A program made the translations under genes and the position numbers. A stretch of 64,000 bases of DNA. Source: Norana najaformis. Lineage: Eukaryota > Annelida > Clitellata > Crassiclitellata > Hormogastridae. Under the pieces are notes generated by a model. It searched no databases, was not told where the DNA came from, and saw only the letters and a list, made by a program, of their open reading frames with translations. Position 1 is the stretch's first letter. Each line of letters starts with the position of its first letter. The DNA is taken from assembly GCA_964023275.1 (NCBI GenBank), contig OZ029913.1, positions 54,089,644 through 54,153,643 on the forward strand, read 5' to 3'. Shown in pieces: positions 44,061-58,300 of the stretch.

Positions 44061-46653
44061 AAATTCTTCTTACCTAACTAAACCCAAATTAGATTTTTTA
44101 ATTTAGGTCTATTATTCCCATGCATATCTTTAAATCATAAATGTTTCATTTTGTTTTATAAATAGTTCTCACCAAGTAAATCACTTGGTTGACAAAGAAA
44201 AGCACTTAAATCTACCGACGAGGCACTTAACATTAGTAGAAATAACCTGGGTGTTAACTAGCTTAACTTCTCTGGTAGCAGAGAACACTCATGTGGTCCA
44301 CAAACAGACAGCACTGTCCAATTTAAAAACAAACTAAGTCACGGTAATTGTCTTTTATTCAATCTCAAACAGTACTGTAATATACAGTTTGCAAGCACAA
44401 AAGCTTAAGAGCTGTTGCAGATTAGAACTTTCAATATTAACAGTTGTAAGATTACAGTAAACATTATAATAAAATAATAAAAATGAAAGAATAGTAAAGC
44501 AACAAACAGCATCGAAAACAATACTATTAACAATTTATTAATGTTCAGCCTATCTAAGACATGTCTATTTAAATCTTGAGAGGTTCTCAAAAGGCACAAT
44601 TACGCATATTCAAGTATATACATGCCTGCACCGTTTGTAGACTCTGCTCATTTCTGATCATTTATACAGCACAATAAATAATGTGATCTGATCTGGGAAA
44701 GGGACTAATGTGGGGAATGTGTTATGGACATGGTTACAGAGCAATGGGTCTAATAAGCTTTCAGCTGATACCCTCTTTCTCCAGTTACAGAGCTACAAAT
44801 TCCATGCAAAAAAGTGACAAGATTTTCTTTAAAGATGATGTTTAAAATTAACAAGATTGGAAGATTGTTTAAAGTATTGTGAAGTACTTGTTTCTGACAA
44901 TCTTCTAGATTCACTTCTCTGGCAGTTAATTTCTGTGGCCTTGCAATTTTATTAGCCATCTGTAGAAACAGGGTGTCATTTGAAGGCTTATTAATAGCTC
45001 TGTCATAATCTATTAATAACCGAAAGCCCTACATTGTGTCCCTTTTCCCATACCGGTTACACATGAAGCATACAATAATCTCGAGTTTAGGTCACTTTCT
45101 GCAAGACTTTTATTGTTCTAAAAACTTGTTTTAGTGACCTGCACTTGATTGTAACTGGCAATTACTACAGCAGACATGGCTTTTTTGGCATCCATGCGAA
45201 AGCTGAAAACTGACCAGCCAGTGGTTAGCAACATGTTTCTGCTATAATTTAATGAAGCATGACTCTTACTTAAGGTCTCTTACCTCCACTGGGTCACTCA
45301 CATACTGTAGCTGCATTATGTTTGCTCTGAAACTGAATAGTTGATGTAAAGACAATGAAATGAACAAAAATATTTACATTTTTTGACAAGTAGCAAGAAG
45401 CGTAGACGAAAACATTGTTCAGTATATTCATTCAGCTGTTTGCTTGTGCCGCAACTTGTTAATTTATAAAGCAGTTATTGCTATTTTGTGAATACTTCAC
45501 AGTTATCTTTTAGACATTGTAACAATTTTTATTATTTTGGTACGAATACATTATCTCTTTTGCATATGGAATAAGTTCCATTACAGTGCAATCCATACCA
45601 GTTTAAGTAGAACAGCTAATACATGATTTCAAGATTTAACGTCAACTCAAGAATATCTGCAGCACCCGAACAAAACTAAGTTCTGTGAACCAGTTATTCA
45701 CAGACGCTCAGTCATAACAAAATTGATAGGCAGGTAAGAGCAGAGTCAGTTCCAGGTCAAGCAGGCTAACAGTCAAACAGCTACAATGGATAGTGTTTAG
45801 AATTGGAGCCATGAAGAGGTAAGGGGAAGAGGAGGAATTCGGATAGCATTTGCACATGATTTCAGTAGTTTTGTGGTGGATTTGTTAACAAGTTTTAGCC
45901 TTCACCAGAATTACATGTTCTTTATTCACTGACACCATTGTAGATGCTAGCTTCGTTGATACAACATTGTTTAGCTTTCATATATTACAGGCAATATGTT
46001 ACATGTATAGAACTTTGTATTATATTCAGTATCATTCATGCTTGCTGCCATTGTCAGACATGGTGGAAGAGTTGCAATAGCATTTTGGCAAGAATCTTCT
46101 CGGGCATAAATTACGAAATTTCTTTACATAACAAAGTGGTAAATTGCTGCCAAACGTCATGAGTAAAAAGTTAAAGATTGTGTTGAAACTCTCACATTAA
46201 ACTGATTTAATTATTCAAAAAAATGCTGCAATATTTCTTGGAAAATGAGGAATTCTTAAAAAATTTATCAGTTGATAAAATTCAATGAAAACAGAGTGGT
46301 GATGCCATGCTAATACCCCTTATTGAAGAGAAAGATAGGTAAATTCAAACACTATCCCTTCTTTTATTCACCAACTTTTGGCACAGTACACAAGATATGA
46401 TACTTGTTTTTGCCCGAAGCTTGACTCCAGAGAACTAACTGTCCTTGTACTTACAGATGATGTCCATATGTAACCGGGATGTGTATTTTAACATAGCTTG
46501 AGTAATCATTAATTACATGTTTCCATTAACAATTAATAGTCCTGAGGCCACTGAGGTGTGTATGGCCTGGTCCACAGGTTGAAGTATCTTTTGGCTGCAG
46601 AAGATAACAGCACTTCTAAGAAGACTTCTGAATGCCTTGGTTGTTTTCGAAGT
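44061..46653. other. No gene seen; DNA downstream of tensin with repeat remnants
   Basis: No conserved exon was recognised. A family D tail lies at about 45640-45760 (GCAGCACCCGAACAAAACTA, GACGCTCAGTCATAAC) and a tail A-like scrap at 44583-44625. The lowest part (46.36-46.65 kb) is probably the tensin 3' UTR. Confidence 0.4.
46363..46368 (-). terminator. Candidate poly(A) signal of the tensin gene
   Basis: AATAAA on the minus strand about 285 bases past the stop codon. Use is not proven. Confidence 0.35.
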
Positions 46654-49600
46654 TCAGACTGAGTCTTGCTTTGAGTGGCCACGGCCTAACATAACCTTCA
46701 TGATAAATTCGACTATGGCATTTCCGGGTTGGTCAACATCCAGCTCCGCAAAAATGTGGCATGCATTATCTGTAGGACTGCCGTGCTTTCTTGCAACAAA
46801 ACCAAATATTCTACAACATAACATAGAATTAATCCAAATGCAGTTATCACATCTGGACATGTCCTCTCAGGGCAGACAGACACAACATAGTAAGTGAATG
46901 GCAAATTCTAAATATTATATATACCCTTCAGTTACCAAAATATCAGTCAATAATTACATGTGAATTCAAAGATTATTTGCTCTGCAATCATCAGTGTGAA
47001 GATAATATTGCACTGCTTGATCAGCAAGTTTTGAGTGCACATTTGCTTAGGAAATTTCCACAAGTCATCGGGTTATTGATTTGTTTTTGCACGCACTAAT
47101 TGTGCTTACGTCTGCCACATGTCAGACTTGTGGTGGGGTTGATGGGATTTTTGGCAAAGCCCTGCAGGCAGGAGTGCAGACATAAGCAAGAATTATTGCT
47201 GATGCATACTCTATCACGTGGTCACTCGCACAACCTATGCTGTGATGAGTTGGCAGGTTTTTGGAAACCTATGATTGCACAGTAGAGGAAGGCCAGCTTA
47301 AACCTGTTTGCACAGGTCTGCTGGTATGGCGGGAAAGGGCCTATATAACTGAATGCAATTTATGTATTGTTATAAAAAATAGCGTGAAGATTTGCAGCAC
47401 TATTCTGTCATGTGCTAATTTGAAGAAAGTTTGAGTTATGAATGCCAATGACAGATTCATGCATTTAGAAAATTGTTGCTCTTGTGAATGAACTTTTTGT
47501 TTAATAATAATTTAGAAAATCAAAGACAGTGTGTGTCTTTACTCAAGTTAATGCTAAGCTACAAATCGGGCAAGTTGAAGGTCCAAAGCCCGATAACTGA
47601 CAACTCAAGAAGATAGTCTCAACAGTGAACAATGACTTCAAAGGGCCAATTGCTCTGCATTTCAACCATCTGTCTGTAAAGACCAAAGGGTGAAATTCTA
47701 ATAAACCACAACTTACTGCAAATACCAGGGGTTAAAAATCGTAAAACATAATAACAGAAAAGCACTAACTTGGCTGTCAGTGAAGCCTTAGTTTCTTCAT
47801 TTGTCCAAGTCCAGCTACCAAACGACAAACACAGAAAACAAACTAAATGTGGGAACGAAGCCAGAAATCAGACCTAGAAAATTCGGAAATATTCAGATCA
47901 CGCAAGTCACCACATGAGAACTATTCAGGCCATCAGCTTTGGTAAATCTTTCTATTAATTTAGGCTTCAGCAGGAGTCCATACTATGTCTTAATCTGTAC
48001 ACTTCCCTTATTTATTCAAATATCAGTGAAAGGACAGTTCTGTGAATGTTTTTTGTGTTGCTACAAGGTTTAAATGTTAGTTATCAAGATAGGCTTCTCA
48101 AAAACTTAAGCAATTTTAGGCAACTCAGATAGGGGATACATTATATATTTGTTGACTTATTTGAATGCTCCCTAAGCATTTCCTGAATGCTTCCAGCCAA
48201 AACATCACATGATGCATGAGCAAAAATACCATGACTTAACTGCAAACAACTAGTCTAATCTTTATTTCCCCAGTCTTTGTTCAGATCTAGTTTCAGTGAA
48301 CATGTGCTATATAGATCTAAATAAACTGAAGACCTAGTTATATCAGCTGTGCCATTTTGTATTGCATAGTTTTAATTTGATAACTTGTGGCCTATGTATC
48401 AGTATGTGCAGCTTTTGCATATGGAATAAAAAATTATGTACATACTTATAACAAGTTTTTCTATTGTTATTTAACTTGTTTACTTTTACTGATATTTTTA
48501 TTTAAATTTGATTTGCAAGATTTCAAATAAGAAATGCAACATTACTTTCTATGTTCTGGATCCGTTCCCGCAAAAGTCACAGTATCAGCCGGATAATGCC
48601 TTCGAAAGAATAGTCTAAACAACAAAGACAGAGGATAATTTAAAATCCAAAAGATTCTGTTTTCAAATGTAAGAGCCAAAGTACAGAAAGGATAAAGAAA
48701 GGTAAGGAACAGGAAAGAAAGGTTAGGAACAGGAAAAAAGGTTAGGAAGAAGAAAGATTGTTTATAGAAATGAAAGCAATAATTCAAGGTTAGGAAAGGT
48801 ACATACTTATAACAAGGATACTTATAACAAGGTTAGGAAAGGTAAAGTTAAGAATGTTAATTTAAGGCAAGGTAAGGTATTGACTCATGTTTACAACAAG
48901 CTAAAGAAAGAGGAAGAGAAGGTATTAACTCGTTTCTTGCGATAGCCCTCAGACAAGTAGTCCTTAGATTGAAGGATCCTCTGCACGCAGTGGAAACACA
49001 ATGGTGACAATCCAACAACATTTCACATGATGAACCTTGGCTCATCATGTGAAAAGCTAGAGGCATTTGAAATGTGGATATGGAGAAGACTGGACAAATG
49101 AGGTGGAGGGATTATAAAACAAGCGAGAAGGTGTTGCACTTGGTAAAAGAGGAAAGGACACTGGTCAATACAAAAAGGAGACAAATGAGCTGGATGGGTA
49201 ACATACTACATGGAAATTCTCTCCTGAGGACAGCGGGTGAAGGAAGAATTGGGGGAAAGAACGTTCCAGGAGGACCAAGGAATGTACTGTTGGACTGGAT
49301 GATGGATGAAGGAAGAAGACATGGCTACAAAGAAGCAAAGGAGAGGACACAAAACAGAGAAGAGTGGCGTCATCGGATTCTTGTACCTGCCTACGGGCAG
49401 GACACTGAAGTAGAAGAACCAGATGCAGAGCTAAACAATAAGCCATTGTGTCATTTGGCAGGCAACACCACTAAGGCATGGCGAGGTTACCATGCAACAA
49501 ATGAACTTACTTGCGATTTGTGTCTGTAAGGGTGATGCCTTGCAAGGAGACTTTGAAGTGCACCAAGGTCGTCAGTGGAGCAGGGTTTTGTTTGATGGTC

Positions 49601-49679
49601 ATAGCAACGGCTTTATTTATGGCCTCATATCCTGTCAAGCTCTCCATGTCTACACTGTTTATGTAGACCACGTTAGAGG
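46654..49679 (-). CDS. Tensin exons: C-terminal PTB domain (four exons)
   Basis: 49679-49511 ([31 protein letters not shown]), 48614-48546 ([14 protein letters not shown]), 47814-47770 (a small exon, [14 protein letters not shown]) and 46810-46654 ([26 protein letters not shown], stop). The order and wording follow the vertebrate tensin PTB almost residue for residue. Confidence 0.95.
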
Positions 49680-52181
49680 CTAAAATGAACGGAAATTGGT
49701 TAAAATTCACACTTAACTACAGTAGACTTCCTAGCTTCAAATTAGGACCAAAACATTCTGTCATGTGAAACCTGAAAGGCTCCATGTTTCACCATAAAAC
49801 AGTAAACTAGAAAATATTACCTGGTAGATGACATCTAAAAATGAAAACGGATTAAGCCCACAAGTAGGAAGCAAATTAGGTAACAATAGAACTTCAATTC
49901 TGTAAAAATTAAAAAATTATATGAGGAATATGATAGCTATAAATTATCAGCAGTTACGATAGAAATATCAAATAACAATATCAGCAACAATGATGATTCT
50001 GGAAGTCAGTGATAACTTTGTTTTAAAGACCAATTTTCATGATGAAGCTTACTATAACAATAACAGTGATGATCATGATTAGGATATGGAACTGATGATG
50101 AATGCAAAGCCAGCGATGATAAAATGATTACAGTGAAAATGATAATGTTGATGACAACACCGAGGATCATGATAGCATTTGTGGTGGTGGTGGTGGTGAT
50201 GGTGATCATGATCATGATCATGGCCATGATGGTGATGAAACTAAAGCATCTGCACCTTGAGAAAGACCTTCAGAAGCAGATGTTTCAGATTTTGCTGTCA
50301 CGGTTTCAGATGCTTTCAGATTATCTACGGACAAATGCAAGACGACGTGCAATCTATCAAAGTTGAGTGACAAACATGAATGGCTCAAAACAGAAAAGAT
50401 GAGCAGTGACTTAAGCTAATCCCGCATGGCAGCCTTTGGCATGACGTGTAGACTTCGGTTATCTTAGCCTCAGCATAATAGTGCAGGTGGCCAGTCCTCT
50501 CCCTTGCCGCCTGACCTTCTCACTGGTAGCATACGGTCAATGTCCTACTCATTTTATACCCGAGTTTACTTGGAGTCACAAGTGAAGCAGAGATTTAAAA
50601 ATGAATTTCGGGCAGGGATTTGAAGCCCCAACCTATGGGTTGACATTCCAGCATGCTACCACTACTGTGCAGAACAAAACCACTCCTATTATTCTAGATC
50701 TATCCAGCTGGAAGAGGGACGAAAGACATGAAGTTAAGCATAGGATGGAATGAAAAAACATAAGGGAAGAAGTTCATTTAAGAAAAAGAATTACAGCTGT
50801 AAAGTTTTTCAGTTTAAAATGTCTGCAGAGGTGTAGATGTAATTGTAATGGTATTTGTAGCTGCACATTTATAAATAGTGCCTCTTCAAGGAAAAACCTC
50901 AGATGCGCTGGAATGGTCGTGGACTTGCATCTGTAAGCTGTAGTACAAACACAGCTATGGCCCATGCCAATTAAATACTGGGTAACCTTTCATAAATGAG
51001 TGACATTACAACTTTTCCATGCTGCACATGAATTATAACCCTTTGTTATGATTCTCTTGCAGAACGTGAATACATAAACCATACAACCAACATTCCAAGT
51101 AATAAATATGTGTTCTAGCTTCAAGACTGAAAACCGCACTCATAAATACCTGCAGAACCAATTCAATAAAAGTTCATCTGGGTCCAGTGCCTAGCCTCTG
51201 CTCATAACAAAACAACATGGGACATATCAAAACTACATAAAATTCGTCCTTAGAGCCTCTCTGACAAGTACTTAGTATTTATCTGAATATGCATAAACTT
51301 ACTTGCATCCGGTATGATGAGTTTACACGGAAGGGACAGTGGGGTCAGTGAATGTTGATAAACCAGAGCAGCCAGACTATCTAGTATAATTGAAACATAA
51401 CACCAGAAGATTTCAATGTACCATTCCTTACAACAGAACATCAACATTTCAATCATAATATGGCACACAGAAGTCATAATGAACCACGGGCATAAATCGT
51501 AAATTGGGGTAATAAAACAAGCACTGAAAATCAGATTAAATGTTCATGGTTAAAATAAACCTGGCCTTGTCCTGCTACTTAAACTAAACTGGTCATGGTT
51601 AACATAAACCTGGACTCACTTATTAATTAAACTGAACTGGTAGCAAACCAGGGCCAATTTTAGCTTCATTTGTTTAGATTTGACTGAATGCAAAAGAATA
51701 ATTATAATTGCAAGGATGTGCCGTAAAGTGCCTCTACATAAATGCCTGATTATTTTTACATTACACTATATTTCGGTACAATAAGGTGGTTCCCCAACTA
51801 AATTTTAATTTGGTGCTAACAAATTACATGTTTTAAAACATGTTGGGCCATTTTATATAGCTACTGTTAAAATTTGCTCAGTAGTTGATTTTTACCAAAA
51901 AATATTTTTGGTTGTATTCTTAACAGGAAAATGCCAAATGTGAAACTTAATTACATGCGCAGTATAAAGTGAATAATATGGCATGAACTGCCAACATTAT
52001 AATTTAATCTAATCTATTCTAATGACTTCTATAGCGCTGATATCATAATGCCCCAAGCATCAATCAGTGGTCACTTCACATGAAATAGTAATCAAAATCA
52101 TAATCGGTTGGAGAAGCAAGGTTAAAGGCAGTGAAACCAGAAGTTAGGCTATGGGGGTAAGTAAGTTGAAAGAGATGAGAC

Positions 52182-52224
<43 letters not shown>

Positions 52225-52360
52225 TACTGGGAATGCCATCTGCTTTTCCAGAACCTTTCCACATTAGACTGACAAGTTTTTTAAAGTATTGAACTTCGTA
52301 TAATAATAATAATGCTCCTAACTTAATTTTTTAGTTCCTGAGGTACCATATATACCTTGG

Positions 52361-52398
<38 letters not shown>

Positions 52399-55300
52399 AC
52401 ATTTGGATGCTTTTGAATTTGCCTTGTTCTAGGACAGTGTTGGGTTCTCGAGCAGTTGCTGGTCCACGGCTTTGGAATTTGCTACCAAGTTCTAATCATT
52501 CTGCCAGTTTATGTCATTTAGATCCTTAAAAATCGTCATAGAAGTTATTATAATAGATTAGATTAAATTGTAATGTTGGCAGTTTAAGCCATATTATTCA
52601 TTGTTTACTGCATGAATAATTAATTCCAAAGCCGTGGACCAGTAACCGTTCAAGAACCCAACACCGTCCTAGATCAAGGCAAATTTGAAAAAGTCCAAAT
52701 GTGCATTATCAGCATTCTGTGCATTTCTCACCAAACACTGGTTCACTGCTGCATCCTTTCAACTTCACTCCTTTTAAGGTAGGCTCGATCAGAAAATGTC
52801 GTACAAGTTCAGCCTCTGGATCACCTTAACAGGAATATAATATAATAAAAAGTAAGTATCTTTAATCAAATTTTTCATTTTAAAATTAATATTGAACTGT
52901 TAGTTATCCAATCACCATGCAATATTATTGGTAGTATTACCCTGGAAAAGTCACTAATGTCCAAGCACCAGCGTTCATCATCACAAACAGCTGAACCACG
53001 TATCTAAGGTTTTTGTTACACAGACGCTATGTTCTTCACCTCTAATCTCAAGGTTTTGTTTAGCATGTGCATTGTGCAAAGTTGTGCATCTATGTCACCT
53101 ACAAGGATAAAAAATTCCCAGTTTTGGATTGTGTTTGTTGTATTTGCACTTAGGTAATTATAACACAATGCAAGAACCACACCTTAGAGAATTATGCCTG
53201 ATCGAGGTTACTCACTGTAGATCCTGCTTTTGGTCTCTGTGACCTACTGGATTTTGACTCAACTTCTCCAAATGATAAAATCTGTGGATAGTGGTTTAGC
53301 TTTGAAGCAACTATTGACCACGATGCCTTGTAAAGTAAGTAACGCTCCCATGTCCAACAAGGAACATAGGGGAGGTGCTCATTCCCTTTTCTTAGGCCAC
53401 CGAGCCAGCAATGGACGAATCCCAAGACAGGACAAGAGCCAGTGCATCACAGAAACTGCCGTTTACTTCCCAGCTGACCCCGGTACCAAGTAAAACTGCT
53501 TGGTAACAGAGGCACGTGCATGCAAACAACTTGCCCAGGGTCGTTACACTGAGTCTAATTGGCAACCACATGATCACTGACCAAACGCGCTAGGGATAGA
53601 CCACCGTGTCGCAGTGATGCCTTGTGCATAATTGTAAAGGTGCTGTAGGATTCTTCTGATCAGATAAGGCTCCTAAACCGGGTAATCATCACACCTTGTC
53701 TTGTTTCCACATCCATCTATTCATCTGATTATAATCCATTATAGATCTTAAAACAACACAGCATACAAACCTCCACGTCTATGAACGTTTGGTGGAAGGT
53801 GGGCAACTTTAAGGGCAAGACCAAATGCTCCCGGAAAGGAATTACTGCTTCGAATGATAAATGTGCCAGGTGGTTTGTCCTTCAAGTAGGCAATAGCTGA
53901 GAAGAAAAGAGAAGAACGTTTAGCAAAATCATAACAAACAGCTTAGAAAAAGTATATATTAAAATGTTTCCTCTCCTCCATCTGTCTCTCTTTCTCTCTT
54001 TCTGCACAAAATTAGTAAATGCACATAATTTAATTGTATATGACATTTCTTTAAGGATATCATCCATCCGTCCATCCGTCCATGCGTCCATACGTACATA
54101 CGTACATCCGTACATACGTACATCCGTACATCCATGCATCCATCCATCATCCACCATCCATTCATCCATCCACCATCCATCCATCCATTCCTGGCCTTAC
54201 TTAACTAGATAAAAGTATATCCTCACATATCCATCAACCACGGTATACACTGGTGTATAACATAAAAACTATTTGAGACATTTAATAACCTTCATCCCTT
54301 GCAATGTTTGGCTTGTGCCAGTATTTAGATGAGTCTAGAACGAAATGTGGAGCTTGGGATGTTTTCAGACTGGTAGACACATCTGAAACAGAGGAAAGTA
54401 TAAAGTAAAACATGACATAAAACACATGTCATTCACTTCAGTTACATAATCGTCATACTGATAGTGGTAACCCAAAAAAAGAAATGATGCTGGTACCATG
54501 GTATTGTTATAATGATAATCACATGCAGATAAGAAGTCACTTGTTTCATTAAAAGATGTTATTGTTATTCAAAAGCACTTGCCTAAGAATACCAGTATGA
54601 CTTACTAGAGATGCAATAAGCAATGCAATATTATGCTATATTATCCGTAAATTACTTTACATAGGCCTATTCTATACAGTAATAATTCAGAGACACTCCA
54701 CAGTTGCCACAAAAATATTTTGGTAAAATAAAACTGCCAATTACTGGTGCCACATGTCTTATAATTCCTAGAACCACTATGTCCCTTAATTCCTGGCACC
54801 AGTACACTTAGTAATTCCTGGAACCAGTAGGCCTCTTAATTCATTTCATCAGCAAGACTTTAGAATCAGTAATCCGAGCAGCAGAGCAGTTACAAGTTCT
54901 TACTGAGCTCTTGCATGCTGCCATCAAGCTGCTCCAAATCACCAAGTTTTAATTTGACCTTTTGTCAGAAATAACTGATGATATGCAGTATGCATATTCA
55001 AAGGACGTAGTTAGACATATCTGAATACTGTTACAGTATCAGCTGTGAAGCCTGGATGAAATCTGGTCAAGTTCTACATCATGTGTTTGAGAGTTTACCA
55101 GTGGACACTTTTTCCAGCCATCCATAAAGTATTTGCTCGGAGATGAACTTGTCACTCTTAAGTAACTCTAGCATCCGTTAAGATAGCGGAGAGCGCTTTT
55201 GAAGAGTTTATTTGAAGGCACCACATGAAAGTCTAGTTACATTAAATTTCTTTGATGGTACAAAAGATGTTATGCCCATGTATGTATATGTGCATGCATG

Positions 55301-58300
55301 TAATTATATGTATGTATGTAAGCATATGACCATTATATAACACCTTGTAAGAAACTCAGAAAGGCATTAATGGTAGTAGTAATAAGGTGTGCAACCTTTA
55401 ACTTCACTATCTATAGAAATGAATGTCAGATTGTACACTCAGCATATAATATGATCGATGTAAAGAATGGATATAGGCAAGAGAGTTACCAGCACTGGTG
55501 GACAATGACAGCAGATCATTCCTGAATGGCTCAAGCAAAGCTCCCGACGAGGACTGGGGTCCTCCTTGTCCAGTATAAAATCCTGGAGTTGTTTTCCCTG
55601 ACTGTGGAGACTGCAGGACCTCCTGTGATGGCCCACTTCATGTTGAAACAGCAGAAATACCAGATTCAGCTAAAAGAACTTTCAATAATGGTTTTAACTA
55701 CCAGGTACATGTACTTACTCTTTTTCTCAAAGTGTCCATCACAGTAGAAATATAGTTTCATATTTGCATTACAAAATGTGACATGCAAATAATTTGTTCA
55801 GATCATATGTTGAATTTTCAATGCAGATAATTTTTGTAAATGAAAATGACTTCAGTATTACATGTAGTAATGTATTTACTAGTTACTCTAGTACACTATT
55901 ACCTTATGCAATTTTCTCCTCACTTGATGGTCATCCCACAGGATTAGTTGCGAGCTCCTCACTTTTGAACTTCCAAGCTGTGGTTGGACTTTGGAATATG
56001 TTACCAAGGAACTCAAGAAAAGAACTCAGGAGCTTAACCAGGGTTGCATGCACCATCAAAAGTGGAAAACTATCTAGTTCATTGGTAGATTGGTGTTGCT
56101 GGGTCTGTTTACATTACATTTAACAGTGAATAGTAAACTACTCTGAACAAATTCACGTCTATGTTCAGCATAATTTAAATCTGCTAATTAAGACAGAAAA
56201 TACAGAGAAAGAAATTGGTCTAAAGTCAATAGTCGTGCATTACAAAAATTGCAAACTTAAAAAATTTCTACTGTCTTAAACAAAATACTATATTTCACAA
56301 CACATGCAGCTGTCAAATAATATAGATTTGCAACCTGTCATCCGATGGTGAGTTGGCAGAAGCCCGAAGACCGGCCAGAGCCATGTCCAGCATTTCCAGG
56401 TTGTACTCTTCATGTTTCTGCTTTCGCATGTATGGCTCCTGTCTGTTTCCATTGACTGCTGGCAGTGTTTCCCACCCAGTCTTATTTGCGAATACATCAT
56501 CCGGTCCATCTGGAAAGTCCGCCGTCGAATGGCGTGCTTTGTAATGAATTTCACTTGGTCGACGACCCATGTTATCGAATTCACTCTGTCGTCTGGCATC
56601 CCTCCAGCTCCGCTCAACCTGGTCCACACTCGTCCTCCGATTGACGCCTTGCGAGGTGAAATCTCCACTCAACAACCGCTCGGTACGATGGTAGGCGCCA
56701 GGCAAGGAGTGTGAGCATCCACTGGAGCCACTGGACTGAAGCAATTCCTGGCTGTCGGAGGCTGCATTTCTTCTGTTCTGGATCTGTCCAATAAGATTAC
56801 GTAATCACAGGCCTAAGCACACATTTCAAAATCTGTGCCTTAGTGCGGTTCCTAAATGCGCTATATAAATGTTCAGATATATATATATATAATCACCTTA
56901 CCAGAGGGCATTCATTAGAGGAACTCGTAATGAAAGTGATGTGCATTGTTTTATTTTGCTCTAAGTTCATGTAACGTAATTTCACTGAACTCTGAACTGC
57001 ATACGCTAGAAGAAGAATGAACTCTGAACAGGATTTGGAAATTGCATACAAGTCAGGTCATAACTGGCCCTGAATGAAGGCCAGTTTGCCAGTGATTAGG
57101 CTGTGGTGTTGCAGATGAACTGACATCAGTGTTTGCACACTTGTATATTTATAAACCTTGTTGCCTTCAACATCGGATTACATGTACTAGCTATGGCACC
57201 AACTGATAAACCATTTTATCTGGGTGAAAGCATGTTTCTGCTCTGCATAATTTTGAAGAGCATACACTTTATTTGCAAATCTTCACACTCTCACTGTAGG
57301 CAGTTTGTATTGATGGAAGTATTTGAATTGCTAATACTTGTAAAAAGCTGTACTGTAATTGGTATTGACAGTACTTTTGAAAAACAGTATTGGTATTGAA
57401 AAGCTGTACTGATATTAAAAATACTTTTTCCGTACTTATTAACAGCCTTGAATGAAAACGCTCAATAAAAACTGCCAATTTCACACTTCTCTAACTTTCA
57501 CTGTAGAGCAGTGTTATGGGCTTTTCCTGATTGACAGTAACAGCTAACTATATCAACTGTGTATTTTGTAAATTTTAGGCTGTTGTCTTACATTAATAAA
57601 AGGCTACTTCATTACTTACTTAGCAATCTAATCCTGTTAATCTGTTAATCTAATCCAAAAAATTCTACCACGCCGTTATCACCATACAAAAGGCATCAAT
57701 TAACAGTCACATCCAAGTAAACAACACTGCTTGGGAAATCAGGACCACTCAAGATCCCTTATGTCCCTCATAACTGAAAGACAGTGGCACAGGGCTATGC
57801 CACAACTTCAAATAATTACGTTAAACACGTATAAATATTTATATGTGTTCACTGTTTAGTCTCACCTTTTTCTCTGGGTTCTCTTCATCATGTAAGAAAT
57901 CAGCTGAGCGTGGCCTGAACTCACCACCTCTTCCATTGACGTCACTGTGAGTGCCACTTGTAGCTGACGGTTGGTTGTAAGCAGTCACTGTGGCTCTTCT
58001 CAGACCAGGATAGCTCGGAGGATTGAGTAGTTTATCCTCGGAATGACGTCGCTGGGTGAGACGCGGAGCTGTCTGACTGACATACGAGAAATCTCCATCC
58101 ACTCCTGGGTTAAATAACATTTTCATGCAATCTTAAATTAATTATCTATGTATCATGCCACAATATTCGCTTTAATGATTTTTATTACTTCAGCATTTTA
58201 CCAAATTTTTTGATATATTGAAGCTTTTTAATCATAATATTTCTGAAAATGTTGATTAAAAACCACAGTAGCAATTAAAATATAGAATAATTTGATCCTG

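Noticed and set aside
49446-49529. Extension of the LINE frame into the region over a tensin PTB exon
   Set aside because: The frame merely stays open; the LINE similarity ends near 49445 and the rest is intron and antisense exon.
55690-55770. Possible tensin exon reading YCDGHFEKK with a GTAAGT donor (minus)
   Set aside because: No AG acceptor within about 100 bases upstream, and the flanking tensin exons already join in phase without it.
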